From the NCBI GenBank assembly GCA_018715775.1, contig DVKZ01000003.1, forward strand, positions 1 through 49,693: a DNA stretch of 49,693 nt, read 5' to 3'. The translations under genes and the position numbers were made by a program. This document shows positions 9,262 through 17,597 of this stretch, in pieces. The first letter of the stretch is position 1. Each line of letters opens with the position of its first letter. The DNA is from Candidatus Fimousia stercorigallinarum. Lineage in GTDB: Bacteria > Bacillota > Clostridia > Lachnospirales > Lachnospiraceae. A model generated the notes under the pieces. It did not search any database and was not told where the DNA came from. It worked only from the letters and a program-made list of their open reading frames with translations.

Positions 9262-9693
9262 CTAGACAGCAGTTAAATTTTTTCCTGCTTCTATTAATTC
9301 GTCATTAACATCATCATCCGGTTCCCCCATGCAGATAATCCCCTCGCGTCCGATCACTTCTGCACCGGCATTTTCGCACCGCTCTACCCAGTCATCCATC
9401 CATTCGCCGTTACCCCAGCCATAAGAGCCGAATAAAACAACTTTTTTACCAGACAGCTGACCTTCCAGGTCACACATGAACGGTTCCATTTCTCCCTCTT
9501 CGAGCTGTTCAACACCCATAGACGGGCATCCCAATGCAAATGCTTTTTCTTCTGCCAGTTCTTCTGCAGAAACAGCATCCACCGACAATACCTCTGCTTC
9601 TTTTCCGGCAGCCTGAATCCCTTCTGCGATCTTATCTGCCATCATCTGTGTATTTCCTGTTCCACTCCAATATACTACTTTTACTTTACTCAT
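9262..9693 (-). CDS. Flavodoxin
   Basis: A 143-residue flavodoxin, a small cytosolic FMN electron carrier that replaces ferredoxin when iron is short. The FMN phosphate loop is clear (YWSGTGNTQMMADKI), as are the FGSYGWGNGEWMDDW segment (isoalloxazine-binding) and the acidic surface typical of the family. The ribosome site AAGGAGATC is 6 bp from the ATG. It is the second gene of an operon behind the DUF3793 gene (30 bp gap), whose promoter carries a near-perfect Fur box, so induction on iron starvation is expected. Confidence 0.95.
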   Translation of the reverse strand: MSKVKVVYWSGTGNTQMMADKIAEGIQAAGKEAEVLSVDAVSAEELAEEKAFALGCPSMGVEQLEEGEMEPFMCDLEGQLSGKKVVLFGSYGWGNGEWMDDWVERCENAGAEVIGREGIICMGEPDDDVNDELIEAGKNLTAV

Positions 9694-9723
9694 CTTTTTT
9701 GATCTCCTTATATGTTGTTCTAT

Positions 9724-10314
9724 TTATACGGCAATCTCATAAAACTTCTTGCCTTCCAGCACCTCATGGATTGCCACTTCCCGGGCTTCATCATAACGCC
9801 GGAACAGTTTCTGTGCCCGTTCCTTGTCCGAATAAACTTTCCAGTAGCCGGTTAACAGGCTGTTCTGTCCATTGTTTTCAATAAATCCTTCGACATCCTC
9901 CAGCGGATATCCGAGAAACGCTCCGATTTCGTGTGGAAATTCCTGGCGTTTTCCATATGCAGACTGAAATCTGCTTTTTAAACAATTCAGGATTTCATCC
10001 AGCTGACCGCATTTTCCATATCCGTACTTTTTCAGGAAGTGTCTGATCTGTCTATCCTGGAGCAGTTCACGAAGCTTAGCTTCCCGATAAAGCAAAAGGA
10101 TGATTTTTTTACAGTTACGATACATCAATTTACACTTTGCGTTCATACGGCTTAGCATCATTCCCATCGCCTGTGCATCTTCCGGTTTCAAAACAAGCAG
10201 CGCGGAATCTTTGATCCCTTTTAAAAATGGGGCGCAGTGTAATGCGATTGTCATATGAATATAAGCATCTGCAGTTGTAGTTCTGTAATAATTTTTCATT
10301 AATTCGATCGGCAT
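9724..10314 (-). CDS. DUF3793 family protein
   Basis: A 196-residue cytosolic protein matching the DUF3793 type seen in Clostridia. Recognisable parts are the N-terminal HCAPFLKGIKDSALL, a Cys/Lys-rich middle (NAKCKLMYRNCKKIILLLYRE) and a C-terminal FPHEIGAFLGYPLEDVEGFI followed by GYWKVYSDKERAQKLFRRYD. The biochemical function is unknown. It is first in a two-gene operon with flavodoxin under a Fur box, so a role in iron limitation or flavodoxin/haem metabolism is a reasonable inference. Start ATG at 10314 with TTTCCTTTC read as GAAAGGAAA upstream. Confidence 0.8.
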   Translation of the reverse strand: MPIELMKNYYRTTTADAYIHMTIALHCAPFLKGIKDSALLVLKPEDAQAMGMMLSRMNAKCKLMYRNCKKIILLLYREAKLRELLQDRQIRHFLKKYGYGKCGQLDEILNCLKSRFQSAYGKRQEFPHEIGAFLGYPLEDVEGFIENNGQNSLLTGYWKVYSDKERAQKLFRRYDEAREVAIHEVLEGKKFYEIAV

Positions 10315-10348
10315 TTGAATTTCCTTTCTTGTTTCTTATCTGTGATAT

Positions 10349-10401
10349 AGATTAGCATAGAAAAAACACAATTTCAATAATGAAATTGATAATCATTTTC
10401 A
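10349..10401 (-). promoter_or_regulatory. Fur box and promoter of the DUF3793-flavodoxin operon
   Basis: TGATAATCATTTTCA (10387-10401) matches the Fur 7-1-7 core TGATAATNATTATCA at 14 of 15 positions, counting N as a match. On the minus strand a -35 TTGAAA (10372-10377) and an extended -10 TGCTAATCT (hexamer 10349-10354) are separated by 17 bp, with the Fur box just upstream of the -35. Classical Fur repression is inferred. Confidence 0.8.
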
Positions 10402-10485
10402 TTTTATGCCTTATTGAGAATTGTTCATCAATAAAATCCTGATATCATAAATAAAAAACCTTTATTTATACTTTATGTTATTATG

Positions 10486-10492
10486 CTACAAT
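10486..10492 (+). promoter_or_regulatory. Extended -10 of the two-component operon
   Basis: TGCTACAAT (hexamer 10487-10492) about 44 bp upstream of the response-regulator ATG. No good -35 is visible. Confidence 0.45.
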
Positions 10493-10535
10493 AGATATAA
10501 ATTTATGAAAAAAGAAAGAGAGGAATCCGGACAAT

Positions 10536-11210
10536 ATGTTTCATATATTAGTTGTAGAAGATGACACACATACACGTGCTTTAATGGAAACGGTCATTGC
10601 AAAAGAAGGTTATACGGTATATACGAGTAAAAATGGAATCGAAGCATTAAATGCATTTGATAAATATCATATCGATCTGATCGTCCTTGATATTATGATG
10701 CCGGAAATGGATGGATATGAATTTACGAAAATCATTCGGGAATGGCAGCCCAATATCCCAATCCTCATGGTATCCGCCAAACAGCTGCCTTCGGATAAGA
10801 AACGGGGATTTTTAGTCGGTACAGACGATTACATGACTAAACCGGTCGATGAGGAAGAAATGATGCTCCGCATCAAAGCACTTCTTCGCCGGTCCAATAT
10901 CGTCAATGAGCGCAAAATCGTGATCGGAGATGTTACTTTGAATTACGACGAATTGAGCGTAACAAGAGGCTCTGAAGTACAGACACTGCCACAAAAAGAA
11001 TTTTATGTATTGTACAAGCTGCTTTCCTACCCGAATAAGATTTTTACCCGTCTGCAGCTGATGGATGAAATCTGGGGGTTGGACAGCGAAACGACAGATA
11101 TGACGGTAAATGTCCATATCAACCGTCTCCGCAAACGCTTTGAAGGCTGGAAAGAGTTTGAGATCATAACAGTCCGCGGACTTGGTTATAAGGCGGTGAA
11201 ACATGCGTAA
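10536..11210 (+). CDS. OmpR/PhoB-type response regulator
   Basis: 224 residues. The N-terminal receiver domain (1-120) has the acidic pair VVEDD, the phospho-acceptor Asp52 in VLDIMMPEMDG and the conserved Lys in MTKPVDEEEM. The C-terminal winged helix (about 130-224) shows LPQKEFYVLYKLL and TVNVHINRLRKRF with the wing sequence VRGLGYKAV. A strong ribosome site lies upstream (AAAGAGAGG). It overlaps the kinase gene by 8 bp, so the pair is translationally coupled. The regulated genes are unknown. Confidence 0.93.
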   Translation: MFHILVVEDDTHTRALMETVIAKEGYTVYTSKNGIEALNAFDKYHIDLIVLDIMMPEMDGYEFTKIIREWQPNIPILMVSAKQLPSDKKRGFLVGTDDYMTKPVDEEEMMLRIKALLRRSNIVNERKIVIGDVTLNYDELSVTRGSEVQTLPQKEFYVLYKLLSYPNKIFTRLQLMDEIWGLDSETTDMTVNVHINRLRKRFEGWKEFEIITVRGLGYKAVKHA

Positions 11211-12246
11211 GAAAAAACACATCGGCTTAAACCTCTGTCTGACACTCTATATCTTTTTGATCAGTTCTGCAACAATGATTTTGGCCGTCTGCATTATTTT
11301 AGGACTACTGCGCTTTCATATCATTAAAATGCCGCTGTTTAACGATCCGATCGTTGGAATCCTGATTTTTCTTTCCCTGCTGAGCGTTGCGATCAGCACC
11401 TCTATGGCACCGTTTTTAGCACATTTTCCGCTCCGGCCGCTCAGACGTCTGATCAGGGCGATCGACGGTCTTGCAGAAGGCGATTTTAGCCAGAGGATCC
11501 ATATGGACTATCCGCCGGAGCTGCGGCATCTGTCCGAAAGTTTTAATTCTATGGCTGCAGAACTGGAAAGTACAGTGATCCTCGGAAACGATTTTATCCG
11601 TAACTTTTCACATGAATTTAAGACACCGATTGTCTCCATTAAAGGATTTGCCAAATTGCTGAAAAACGAATCTCTTTCAGACGAAAAGAAAGAAGAGTAT
11701 CTGGATATCATCATCCACGAATCGGATCGCCTCGCTACGATGGCCGCAAAAATCCTGGATCTGTCAAAACTGGAAAAACAGACTGAGCTGACACAGATCT
11801 CCACGTACAATCTGGCAGAACAGATCCGTCTTGCATTTCTCATTTTAGAAAACAAATGGTCGGCAAAAGAAATTGATTTTTCCATTGATCTTGAAGAAAT
11901 TAAGATCAGTGCCAATAAAGAGATGATGGAACAGGTTTTCGTCAATCTGCTGGATAATGCAATCAAATTTACACCGGAACACGGCTTTATTTCGATGTCT
12001 CTGACCAATGACGGTGATGAGATCTGCTTTCGGCTGAAAGATTCCGGAATCGGCATGAATGAAGAAACCCTTTCTCATATTTTCCAAAAATTCTACCAGG
12101 CAGATGCCTCCCGCCAACAGGAAGGTAACGGTCTTGGGCTTACCCTCGTAAAGCAGATCATCGATCTTCACCACGGTCAGATTAAAATTCAAAGCGCCGT
12201 CGGTGCCGGAACCGAAGTTACGGTCACACTTCCTTGTTACCGTTAA
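11203..12246 (+). CDS. Sensor histidine kinase with minimal extracytoplasmic domain
   Basis: 347 residues. Two membrane helices (about 10-38 and 48-74) are separated by only about 10 residues, so there is hardly any outside sensor; relatives of this design sense in the membrane or respond to a partner protein. Then a HAMP domain (about 76-128), the H box with phospho-His137 in NFSHEFKTP, and an HATPase domain with N box (EQVFVNLLDNAIKF), G1 (DSGIGMNEE) and G2 (QEGNGLGLTLV). It overlaps the response regulator by 8 bp. The terminator of this operon lies inside the convergent subtilase gene. Confidence 0.93.
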   Translation: MRKKKHIGLNLCLTLYIFLISSATMILAVCIILGLLRFHIIKMPLFNDPIVGILIFLSLLSVAISTSMAPFLAHFPLRPLRRLIRAIDGLAEGDFSQRIHMDYPPELRHLSESFNSMAAELESTVILGNDFIRNFSHEFKTPIVSIKGFAKLLKNESLSDEKKEEYLDIIIHESDRLATMAAKILDLSKLEKQTELTQISTYNLAEQIRLAFLILENKWSAKEIDFSIDLEEIKISANKEMMEQVFVNLLDNAIKFTPEHGFISMSLTNDGDEICFRLKDSGIGMNEETLSHIFQKFYQADASRQQEGNGLGLTLVKQIIDLHHGQIKIQSAVGAGTEVTVTLPCYR

Positions 12247-12255
12247 CCGCATATT

Positions 12256-13914
12256 CTAACGGGGAAAACTTTCCCGGATACATAAAACTCCATACCCAAT
12301 CTGATCATTTGGATATTGTGCAAAGCCCGGAAGCGGCTTTGCACTTTTTTGTAAATACGCTTTCAGCTTTTCTCCGTATAAGTACGGGTCATTGCCCTTT
12401 TTAATTCCCCATTCCATAAGAAGCGCTGCAGTTCCTGTAACAAATGGCACTGCCATGGAAGTTCCGCTCCTGACTGTGCTGCCTCCTCCTGGAGAAGCAG
12501 AAAGGATATCGACGCCGGGAGCGGCAAGATCCGGTTTCCTAACCCCCCATTCTTCCGATCCGCGTCCGGAAAACGGAGCATATGTGTTATTTTTCGCATT
12601 ATAGGCGCCAACAGAGACGACAGTATCCGCTGTGGACGGTATCGTCAGTGTCAGACTCGTATCCGGTACAAAAAAACGCGTATTTCGACTTGTGACCTCC
12701 GATACCGGAAGCCACATTGCATACATTCCATCTTTAATCTTGCCGGGAATCAGAATCACCGTCCAGACGCCGCTTTCTACCTGTTCCTGTGCAGAAAACA
12801 ACAAAAAAATCTCCTGCCGCCGATTATATGGTGTTGGCATTCCCCAAAAAAAGGACAGTGCCGTCTGCCCGAATTTCCGTTCGGCAAATCCTGTCTGTCC
12901 ATCAATCCTTTGTTCTTCCCCGGAAGGAGACCGTATCTCAACTACCACCTCATCCGCATAATTTTTCCAAATCTGCAGATTCCATGAAGTTTCATAGGGA
13001 GCGACAGAAATTTCAATCATTTCAATCTGGCCCTCCCGGAGCCTTCCCTGCTTATGTCTTCCGGTATCCCCTTCATTTCCTGTCCCGACGCATATACTCG
13101 TTTTCCACAAAACCGCCGCCTGATCCATATAGTTTTCCAACAGGCTGTTTCCCAAATGATCTCCATAATTCGTTCCATAGCTGATATTTATCGCAGCCGG
13201 TTGCTGCTTCTGCTGCGCTTTGCGAATCAGAAAATCCACCGCCCGCATGAGATTCGTCGTTCTGGATAATTCTCCCTCCAGGCTCCGTCCTAATTTTACC
13301 AGCATGATCTGCGCCTGCGGTGCAACACCCCTGTTTCCTGCAGCGATGGCCGCTACATGCGTGCCATGTCCTGACAGATCTGTTATCAAATTTTCGCCAT
13401 TTTCCAGAGCCGTTTGTATCTGTACTTCATCGTAGTACCGTCCGGTCGTCTGATCCCAGATCTCAACAAATGCACTTTTTCCGTCCGGACGGATAAAATC
13501 CGGATGCCGAATATCTACACCGGAATCAACGATCCCAACTAACACACCTTCTCCGCCCAACCTCAGAGTTCCGCCGGTTGGAAGCGGACAGGAGGCACGG
13601 ATCCCATGTTCCACAAATGGCGAGATATGTTTTGCTTTTTCAATATATATGACCGATGATTCTTCGGAAAAAGATTCAATCCGATCTTCCCGGATCGTAA
13701 TGACCGCATAATTTCCACTCAGAACATCTGCCTCCGCTTCATATCGATCTGCGAGGGATAAGAAAGCCTCCGATGATCCCGCAAAACGGGCGATCAGTTC
13801 CCATACCCGGCGTACCGGATCATACCCCGCACGCAGTTCCGGGCTGTTTAAGAGCTGTTGCCGCGGAATCTGCAAAGCGAGATTTAACTGATCGTCGATT
13901 TTTTCATTTTCCAT
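12256..13914 (-). CDS. Subtilase (S8) serine peptidase, Csp-like
   Basis: About 552 residues with an intact catalytic triad: Asp130 (VGIVDSGVDIRHPDF), His183 (LSGHGTHVAAIAAG) and Ser486 (SGTSMAVPF). No signal peptide is seen. Roughly 130 residues between the oxyanion-Asn region (GTGNEGD) and the Ser motif form an extra beta-rich insert, as in the Csp proteases of Clostridia that process spore cortex hydrolases. A short N-terminal region (about 1-105) may be a prodomain. The ATG at 13914 is chosen because GGAGG is 5 bp upstream; another ATG lies 5 codons earlier. It is last in an operon with nfo and the MBL hydrolase. A germination role is possible, but no spore genes are nearby. Confidence 0.88.
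   Translation of the reverse strand: MENEKIDDQLNLALQIPRQQLLNSPELRAGYDPVRRVWELIARFAGSSEAFLSLADRYEAEADVLSGNYAVITIREDRIESFSEESSVIYIEKAKHISPFVEHGIRASCPLPTGGTLRLGGEGVLVGIVDSGVDIRHPDFIRPDGKSAFVEIWDQTTGRYYDEVQIQTALENGENLITDLSGHGTHVAAIAAGNRGVAPQAQIMLVKLGRSLEGELSRTTNLMRAVDFLIRKAQQKQQPAAINISYGTNYGDHLGNSLLENYMDQAAVLWKTSICVGTGNEGDTGRHKQGRLREGQIEMIEISVAPYETSWNLQIWKNYADEVVVEIRSPSGEEQRIDGQTGFAERKFGQTALSFFWGMPTPYNRRQEIFLLFSAQEQVESGVWTVILIPGKIKDGMYAMWLPVSEVTSRNTRFFVPDTSLTLTIPSTADTVVSVGAYNAKNNTYAPFSGRGSEEWGVRKPDLAAPGVDILSASPGGGSTVRSGTSMAVPFVTGTAALLMEWGIKKGNDPYLYGEKLKAYLQKSAKPLPGFAQYPNDQIGYGVLCIRESFPR
12318..12350 (+). terminator. Terminator of the two-component operon, inside the subtilase gene
   Basis: GTGCAAAGCC (12318-12327) pairs perfectly with GGCTTTGCAC (12335-12344), followed by TTTTTT (12345-12350). 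It lies 72 bp past the kinase stop, within the 3' coding part of the convergent S8 gene. Confidence 0.8.
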
Positions 13915-13938
13915 ATCTGCCTCCGGCATGCTTTTCTA

Positions 13939-14640
13939 TTACTTTATGTCCGGAATCTCAAATGTTTCTCCTTCATGTGAGATTTTGTGAAAGCGTTTCT
14001 CATACTTTTTACCGGCTTCCGTCTGCAGATAGGCATCACACAATGCATAATCACCCCACATATGCATCGGAAATACGATTCTTGCTTTCGTATGTTCCAT
14101 AAAATAATTCATTCCCCATGCATAGGCGCCTTCCTGTCTCGGATCGAGCAGCATAAACGCCAGATCCATGTTTCGATCCTCCATCTTATCGATTTGCCGG
14201 ATAAATCCCGTCTTCATAGCTGCATTCTCCTCTTCCGGCTCGCCGATCCAGTGCCACCAGTGCAGATCCCCGGCATGATAGATATCTCTGCCTTCCGCAC
14301 GAACAAGAAAAGCACATCCCTCATCCGTTGATTCATACGTATCCACTGAAATCTCCCCGATTTGATACGACTCATTCCAGTTCACGAGCTCATACGGTTC
14401 TCGCAGCGTTCGTTTCCGATATTTTTTCACATCTTTTGATATAATAAATGTGACATCATATCCCCGCTTCCTGAGATCAAAAATTTTCGGATTATAGTGA
14501 TCCTGATGGAAATGCGATACAAACACATACCATTTTTTCCCGGAAATCTCCGGTATCGTTCCTTTTTCATAGTCAAATAATAATACGGTCTTCTCAAGTT
14601 CTACCAGATAACCGCTGTGGTCAATAAACGTAACTTTCAT
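13939..14640 (-). CDS. MBL-fold metallohydrolase
   Basis: 233 residues with the metallo-beta-lactamase fold: the metal site SHFHQDHYNP (HxHxDH-type), a later His in IYHAGDLHWW and a final ligand region VFPMHMWGDY. It resembles the UlaG/RomA-like group of small MBL hydrolases, which act on phosphoesters or lactones; the substrate is not predictable. It lies between nfo (9 bp upstream) and the S8 peptidase (about 24 bp downstream) on one transcript. Start ATG at 14640, with GGAGAGACAG upstream as ribosome site. Confidence 0.88.
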   Translation of the reverse strand: MKVTFIDHSGYLVELEKTVLLFDYEKGTIPEISGKKWYVFVSHFHQDHYNPKIFDLRKRGYDVTFIISKDVKKYRKRTLREPYELVNWNESYQIGEISVDTYESTDEGCAFLVRAEGRDIYHAGDLHWWHWIGEPEEENAAMKTGFIRQIDKMEDRNMDLAFMLLDPRQEGAYAWGMNYFMEHTKARIVFPMHMWGDYALCDAYLQTEAGKKYEKRFHKISHEGETFEIPDIK

Positions 14641-14649
14641 CTGTCTCTC

Positions 14650-15549
14650 CTATTCCTGATGGATGATTTTTTCACGGATATTCTCATCAAAGACTCCGTT
14701 TTTCAGCATATCAATTTCATATTTATACGGCGGAAACGATTTTTTCGTTCCTGGGACTTTAACATACGGAGTTTCCAGGATTTTTGGAATGTCCATAAAA
14801 TCCGGATGGTGGACGATCCGGTAAATAGCATCAAAACCAATCGTTCCAAAACCGATATTTTCGTGTCGGTCTTTTCCGGCTCCCATAGGATTCTTACTAT
14901 CATTAATATGGAAAACCGCAATCTGGTCTTTCCCGAGCACCCGGTCAAACTCATCGATGACCGCATCAAACGCTTCGGTAACCGGGTATCCGCTATCGTT
15001 TGTATGACAAGTATCGAAACACACCCGCAGATGTTCCGGATATCGGACGCCCTCGTATATACGCGCCAGCTGTTCAAATGTCCTTCCCAATTCACTTCCT
15101 TTTCCCGCCATTGTCTCTAAAGCAATCTTCACTTTCATATCTTTCGTCATCACTTCGTTAAGACCCTCTATGATCCGGGCAATTCCTTTTTCTTCGCCGG
15201 CTCCGACATGTGATCCCGGATGCAGGACCAGGCGGTCCGCTCCCATAGCTTCCGTCCGTTCCAATTCGATTTTTAAAAAATCTACAGCAATCTCGAAAGT
15301 CTCGTTTTTCACCGTATTTGCCAGATTGATGATATAGGGCGCATGAACGATGAATTCTTCAATCCCATTTGCTTTCATATATTCCCATGCTTCTTCGATC
15401 CGAAGTTCGGCAATTGCTTTTCTTTTTGTATTTTGAGGCGCTCCCGTATATACCATAAACGTATTGGCTCCATAGGAAACAGCTTCCTTTACAGAACCGA
15501 GCATCATCTCTTTTCCTTTCATTCCAACATGTGATCCTATTTTCAGCAT
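14650..15549 (-). CDS. nfo: Endonuclease IV (AP endonuclease)
   Basis: 299 residues, the normal length. This zinc enzyme cuts the DNA backbone 5' of abasic sites in base-excision repair. The TIM-barrel metal ligands are visible in family motifs: [60 protein letters not shown] and DRHENIGFG. The ribosome site AAAGGAGAATGCT precedes the ATG. It heads the nfo-MBL-S8 operon and is divergent from the AEC transporter. Confidence 0.95.
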   Translation of the reverse strand: MLKIGSHVGMKGKEMMLGSVKEAVSYGANTFMVYTGAPQNTKRKAIAELRIEEAWEYMKANGIEEFIVHAPYIINLANTVKNETFEIAVDFLKIELERTEAMGADRLVLHPGSHVGAGEEKGIARIIEGLNEVMTKDMKVKIALETMAGKGSELGRTFEQLARIYEGVRYPEHLRVCFDTCHTNDSGYPVTEAFDAVIDEFDRVLGKDQIAVFHINDSKNPMGAGKDRHENIGFGTIGFDAIYRIVHHPDFMDIPKILETPYVKVPGTKKSFPPYKYEIDMLKNGVFDENIREKIIHQE

Positions 15550-15630
15550 AGCATTCTCCTTTATTTTTTTCTTGCTCTATTGTATCACAAAACCATCTGT
15601 TCTTCTTCCAAAATATGTGCAAGAAGCGGA

Positions 15631-15658
15631 TTGACTTTTGCTTTTCATTGATTATACT
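15631..15658 (+). promoter_or_regulatory. Promoter of the AEC transporter
   Basis: TTGACT (15631-15636), 16-bp spacer, TATACT (15653-15658), about 34 bp upstream of the ATG. Confidence 0.7.
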
Positions 15659-15691
15659 TTTTATTATGCAAAGAAAAGGAGAGAAAAACAT

Positions 15692-16624
15692 ATGGAATTA
15701 AGTATTTTATTAGCAGAGCAGATCATCGCGCTGTTTTTAATGGTTATTCTGGGATTTTTACTCGTAAAGATCCATTTGCTCAAAGTCGATGACAGCGACG
15801 TACTGTCGAAACTGGTGGTATTTGTATTTTCCCCCTGTGTACTGATCCAGTCATTTACTCATACGCATTTTTCCATCAGTACATTGTCCGGATTACTACT
15901 TGCCATCTTCGGTGCTGCAATCGTACACGTCATTTACATCGCCTTGAGTAAACTCGGAGAACGATTTCTCGGATTAAACAACATCGAAAAGGCTTCTTTG
16001 ATCTATTCGAATGCCGGCAATCTGATCATTCCGCTTGTTTCTGCAACGCTTGGCGATGAATGGGTATTCTATTCCTGTGCCTACATTATCGTCAGCACAT
16101 TTTTATTTTGGAGCCATGGCAAGTCCGTCATTTGTGAGGAGACGAAGATCGAACTAAAAAAAGTAATTACGAATCCGAACATCATTGCGATCATCCTCGG
16201 TCTGATTTTCTTTTTGACCGGATTTCGGCTTCCTTCGATCTTAGACAGCTGTACAGCCTCCCTCGGAAATATGATCGGACCTGCCAGCATGCTTGTGATC
16301 GGAATGGTCATCGCCGAAATGGATCTAAAGCGCATTTTTACCAACCGGCGTGCCTATATGGTCTGCTTCGGCAGGCTCGTTCTGTATCCGCTCATTACGA
16401 TTTTGGTCTTTTGTTTTTCCGGCATCTTAACGCTGCACGAACAGGCTTCCCATATTTTATTAGTGACTTTGCTGGCGGCCTCTGCACCATGTGCGGCAAA
16501 TGTAACACAAATTGCCCAGATTTATCATAAAGATGCGGTTTATGCAAGCTCGATCAATGTGATCACTGTCGTTTTTTGTATGATTACCATGCCGATTATG
16601 ACGGCAATCTATTTCATCTTTTAA
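15692..16624 (+). CDS. AEC family transporter (auxin efflux carrier-like)
   Basis: A 310-residue membrane protein with about 10 helices in two 5-helix halves, typical of the AEC family, whose bacterial members move malate or other small organic acids. Recognisable segments are SKLVVFVFSPCVLIQSF in the first half and the conserved IYSNAGNLIIPLVSATLG, with LLAASAPCAANVTQIAQIY in the last quarter. The start at 15692 has AAAAGGAGAG upstream; an earlier ATG has none. The RpiR regulator follows after 49 bp on the same strand and could be co-transcribed. Substrate unknown. Confidence 0.9.
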   Translation: MELSILLAEQIIALFLMVILGFLLVKIHLLKVDDSDVLSKLVVFVFSPCVLIQSFTHTHFSISTLSGLLLAIFGAAIVHVIYIALSKLGERFLGLNNIEKASLIYSNAGNLIIPLVSATLGDEWVFYSCAYIIVSTFLFWSHGKSVICEETKIELKKVITNPNIIAIILGLIFFLTGFRLPSILDSCTASLGNMIGPASMLVIGMVIAEMDLKRIFTNRRAYMVCFGRLVLYPLITILVFCFSGILTLHEQASHILLVTLLAASAPCAANVTQIAQIYHKDAVYASSINVITVVFCMITMPIMTAIYFIF

Positions 16625-16673
16625 ACAAATGTGATAAAATAAGATAAAACAATATGAAGAAAAGGAGGTATTC

Positions 16674-17540
16674 ATGAAATCGCTAAATGAAATCATTGGA
16701 CAGGCAAAGCTGACAAAAGTCGGTACGATCATCGCTCGTTATATATTAGATCATACGACCGAAGCATGTTTCATGACATCTACGGAGTTGGCTGATACAT
16801 TAGATGTAAGTGAGGCTTCTATTATTCGTTTTTCCCGCTCAATTGGTTTTAGTGGATATATGGATTTTCAGAAATATTTACACAAATACTACTTGAATAC
16901 ACTTACAAAGAGTCCAGATCCGATTTCAGATCCGACAAAACATTTTGCAGAGTCCAAAGAAAACCATTCACCGGAAGTATATTTTGGAATGGAAGAACTC
17001 AAGCTTGCTGATGCGAATTTAAAAAGCATCTTCTCGTTAAATGAAAAAGAGCTTTTTAACCAGACCCTTCAGACAATTCTGAATGCAGAAAATATTTATA
17101 TTTTTTCCTGCCCGTCAAATACCGACCTCGGAAACCGCCTGTATTATTTATTAAAACTCGTTCTTCCGAATGTCTACACCGCAGGAATTAATCCCGGAAC
17201 TGCTATCGACCACCTATGCGATATTTCAGAAAATGACTGCTTAATCTCAATCTGTCTGCCGCATTATTCTAAGTCTGATCTATCTGCCCTGTATTTTGCT
17301 AATGACATGAAGGCAAAGAATATTGTGATCACAGATCTTTATAATAAACACCTGCCGATACTCAAAGAATTAGCCGATATCGTACTACGGGTGGATATCG
17401 GAAATGGGTCTTTCTTTCCAGTCCTGACCGGAGCTTTCTTTTTGATTGAACTGCTTGCAGACAGTATCAGCCGCAAAGTTGATGATCATAAAGTAACAGA
17501 ACGTCTGGAACGGATCGAGCGCTATACTTCTTATATTTAA
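16674..17540 (+). CDS. MurR/RpiR family transcriptional regulator
   Basis: 288 residues. The N-terminal HTH_6 domain (about 1-75) has the characteristic TSTELADTLDVSEASIIRFS and RSIGFSGYMDFQKYL. The C-terminal half (about 120-260) is a SIS sugar-phosphate-binding fold (NIYIFSCPSNTDLGNRLYY, then CLISICLPHYSKSDLSALYF). Such regulators sense phosphosugars. The ribosome site AAAGGAGGT is ideal. It may control the AEC gene upstream or itself; no operator was identified. Confidence 0.9.
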   Translation: MKSLNEIIGQAKLTKVGTIIARYILDHTTEACFMTSTELADTLDVSEASIIRFSRSIGFSGYMDFQKYLHKYYLNTLTKSPDPISDPTKHFAESKENHSPEVYFGMEELKLADANLKSIFSLNEKELFNQTLQTILNAENIYIFSCPSNTDLGNRLYYLLKLVLPNVYTAGINPGTAIDHLCDISENDCLISICLPHYSKSDLSALYFANDMKAKNIVITDLYNKHLPILKELADIVLRVDIGNGSFFPVLTGAFFLIELLADSISRKVDDHKVTERLERIERYTSYI

Positions 17541-17549
17541 AAAAGAAAT

Positions 17550-17591
17550 GCCGCAGCATCAAAAACATCCTTTGATGCTGCGGCTCTTTTT
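17550..17591 (+). terminator. Terminator after rpiR (probably bidirectional)
   Basis: GCCGCAGCATCAAA (17550-17563) pairs perfectly with TTTGATGCTGCGGC (17571-17584), followed by a T-rich tail. The A-rich 5' flank lets it also serve the convergent GldG-like gene. Confidence 0.9.
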
Positions 17592-17597
17592 CATTGA

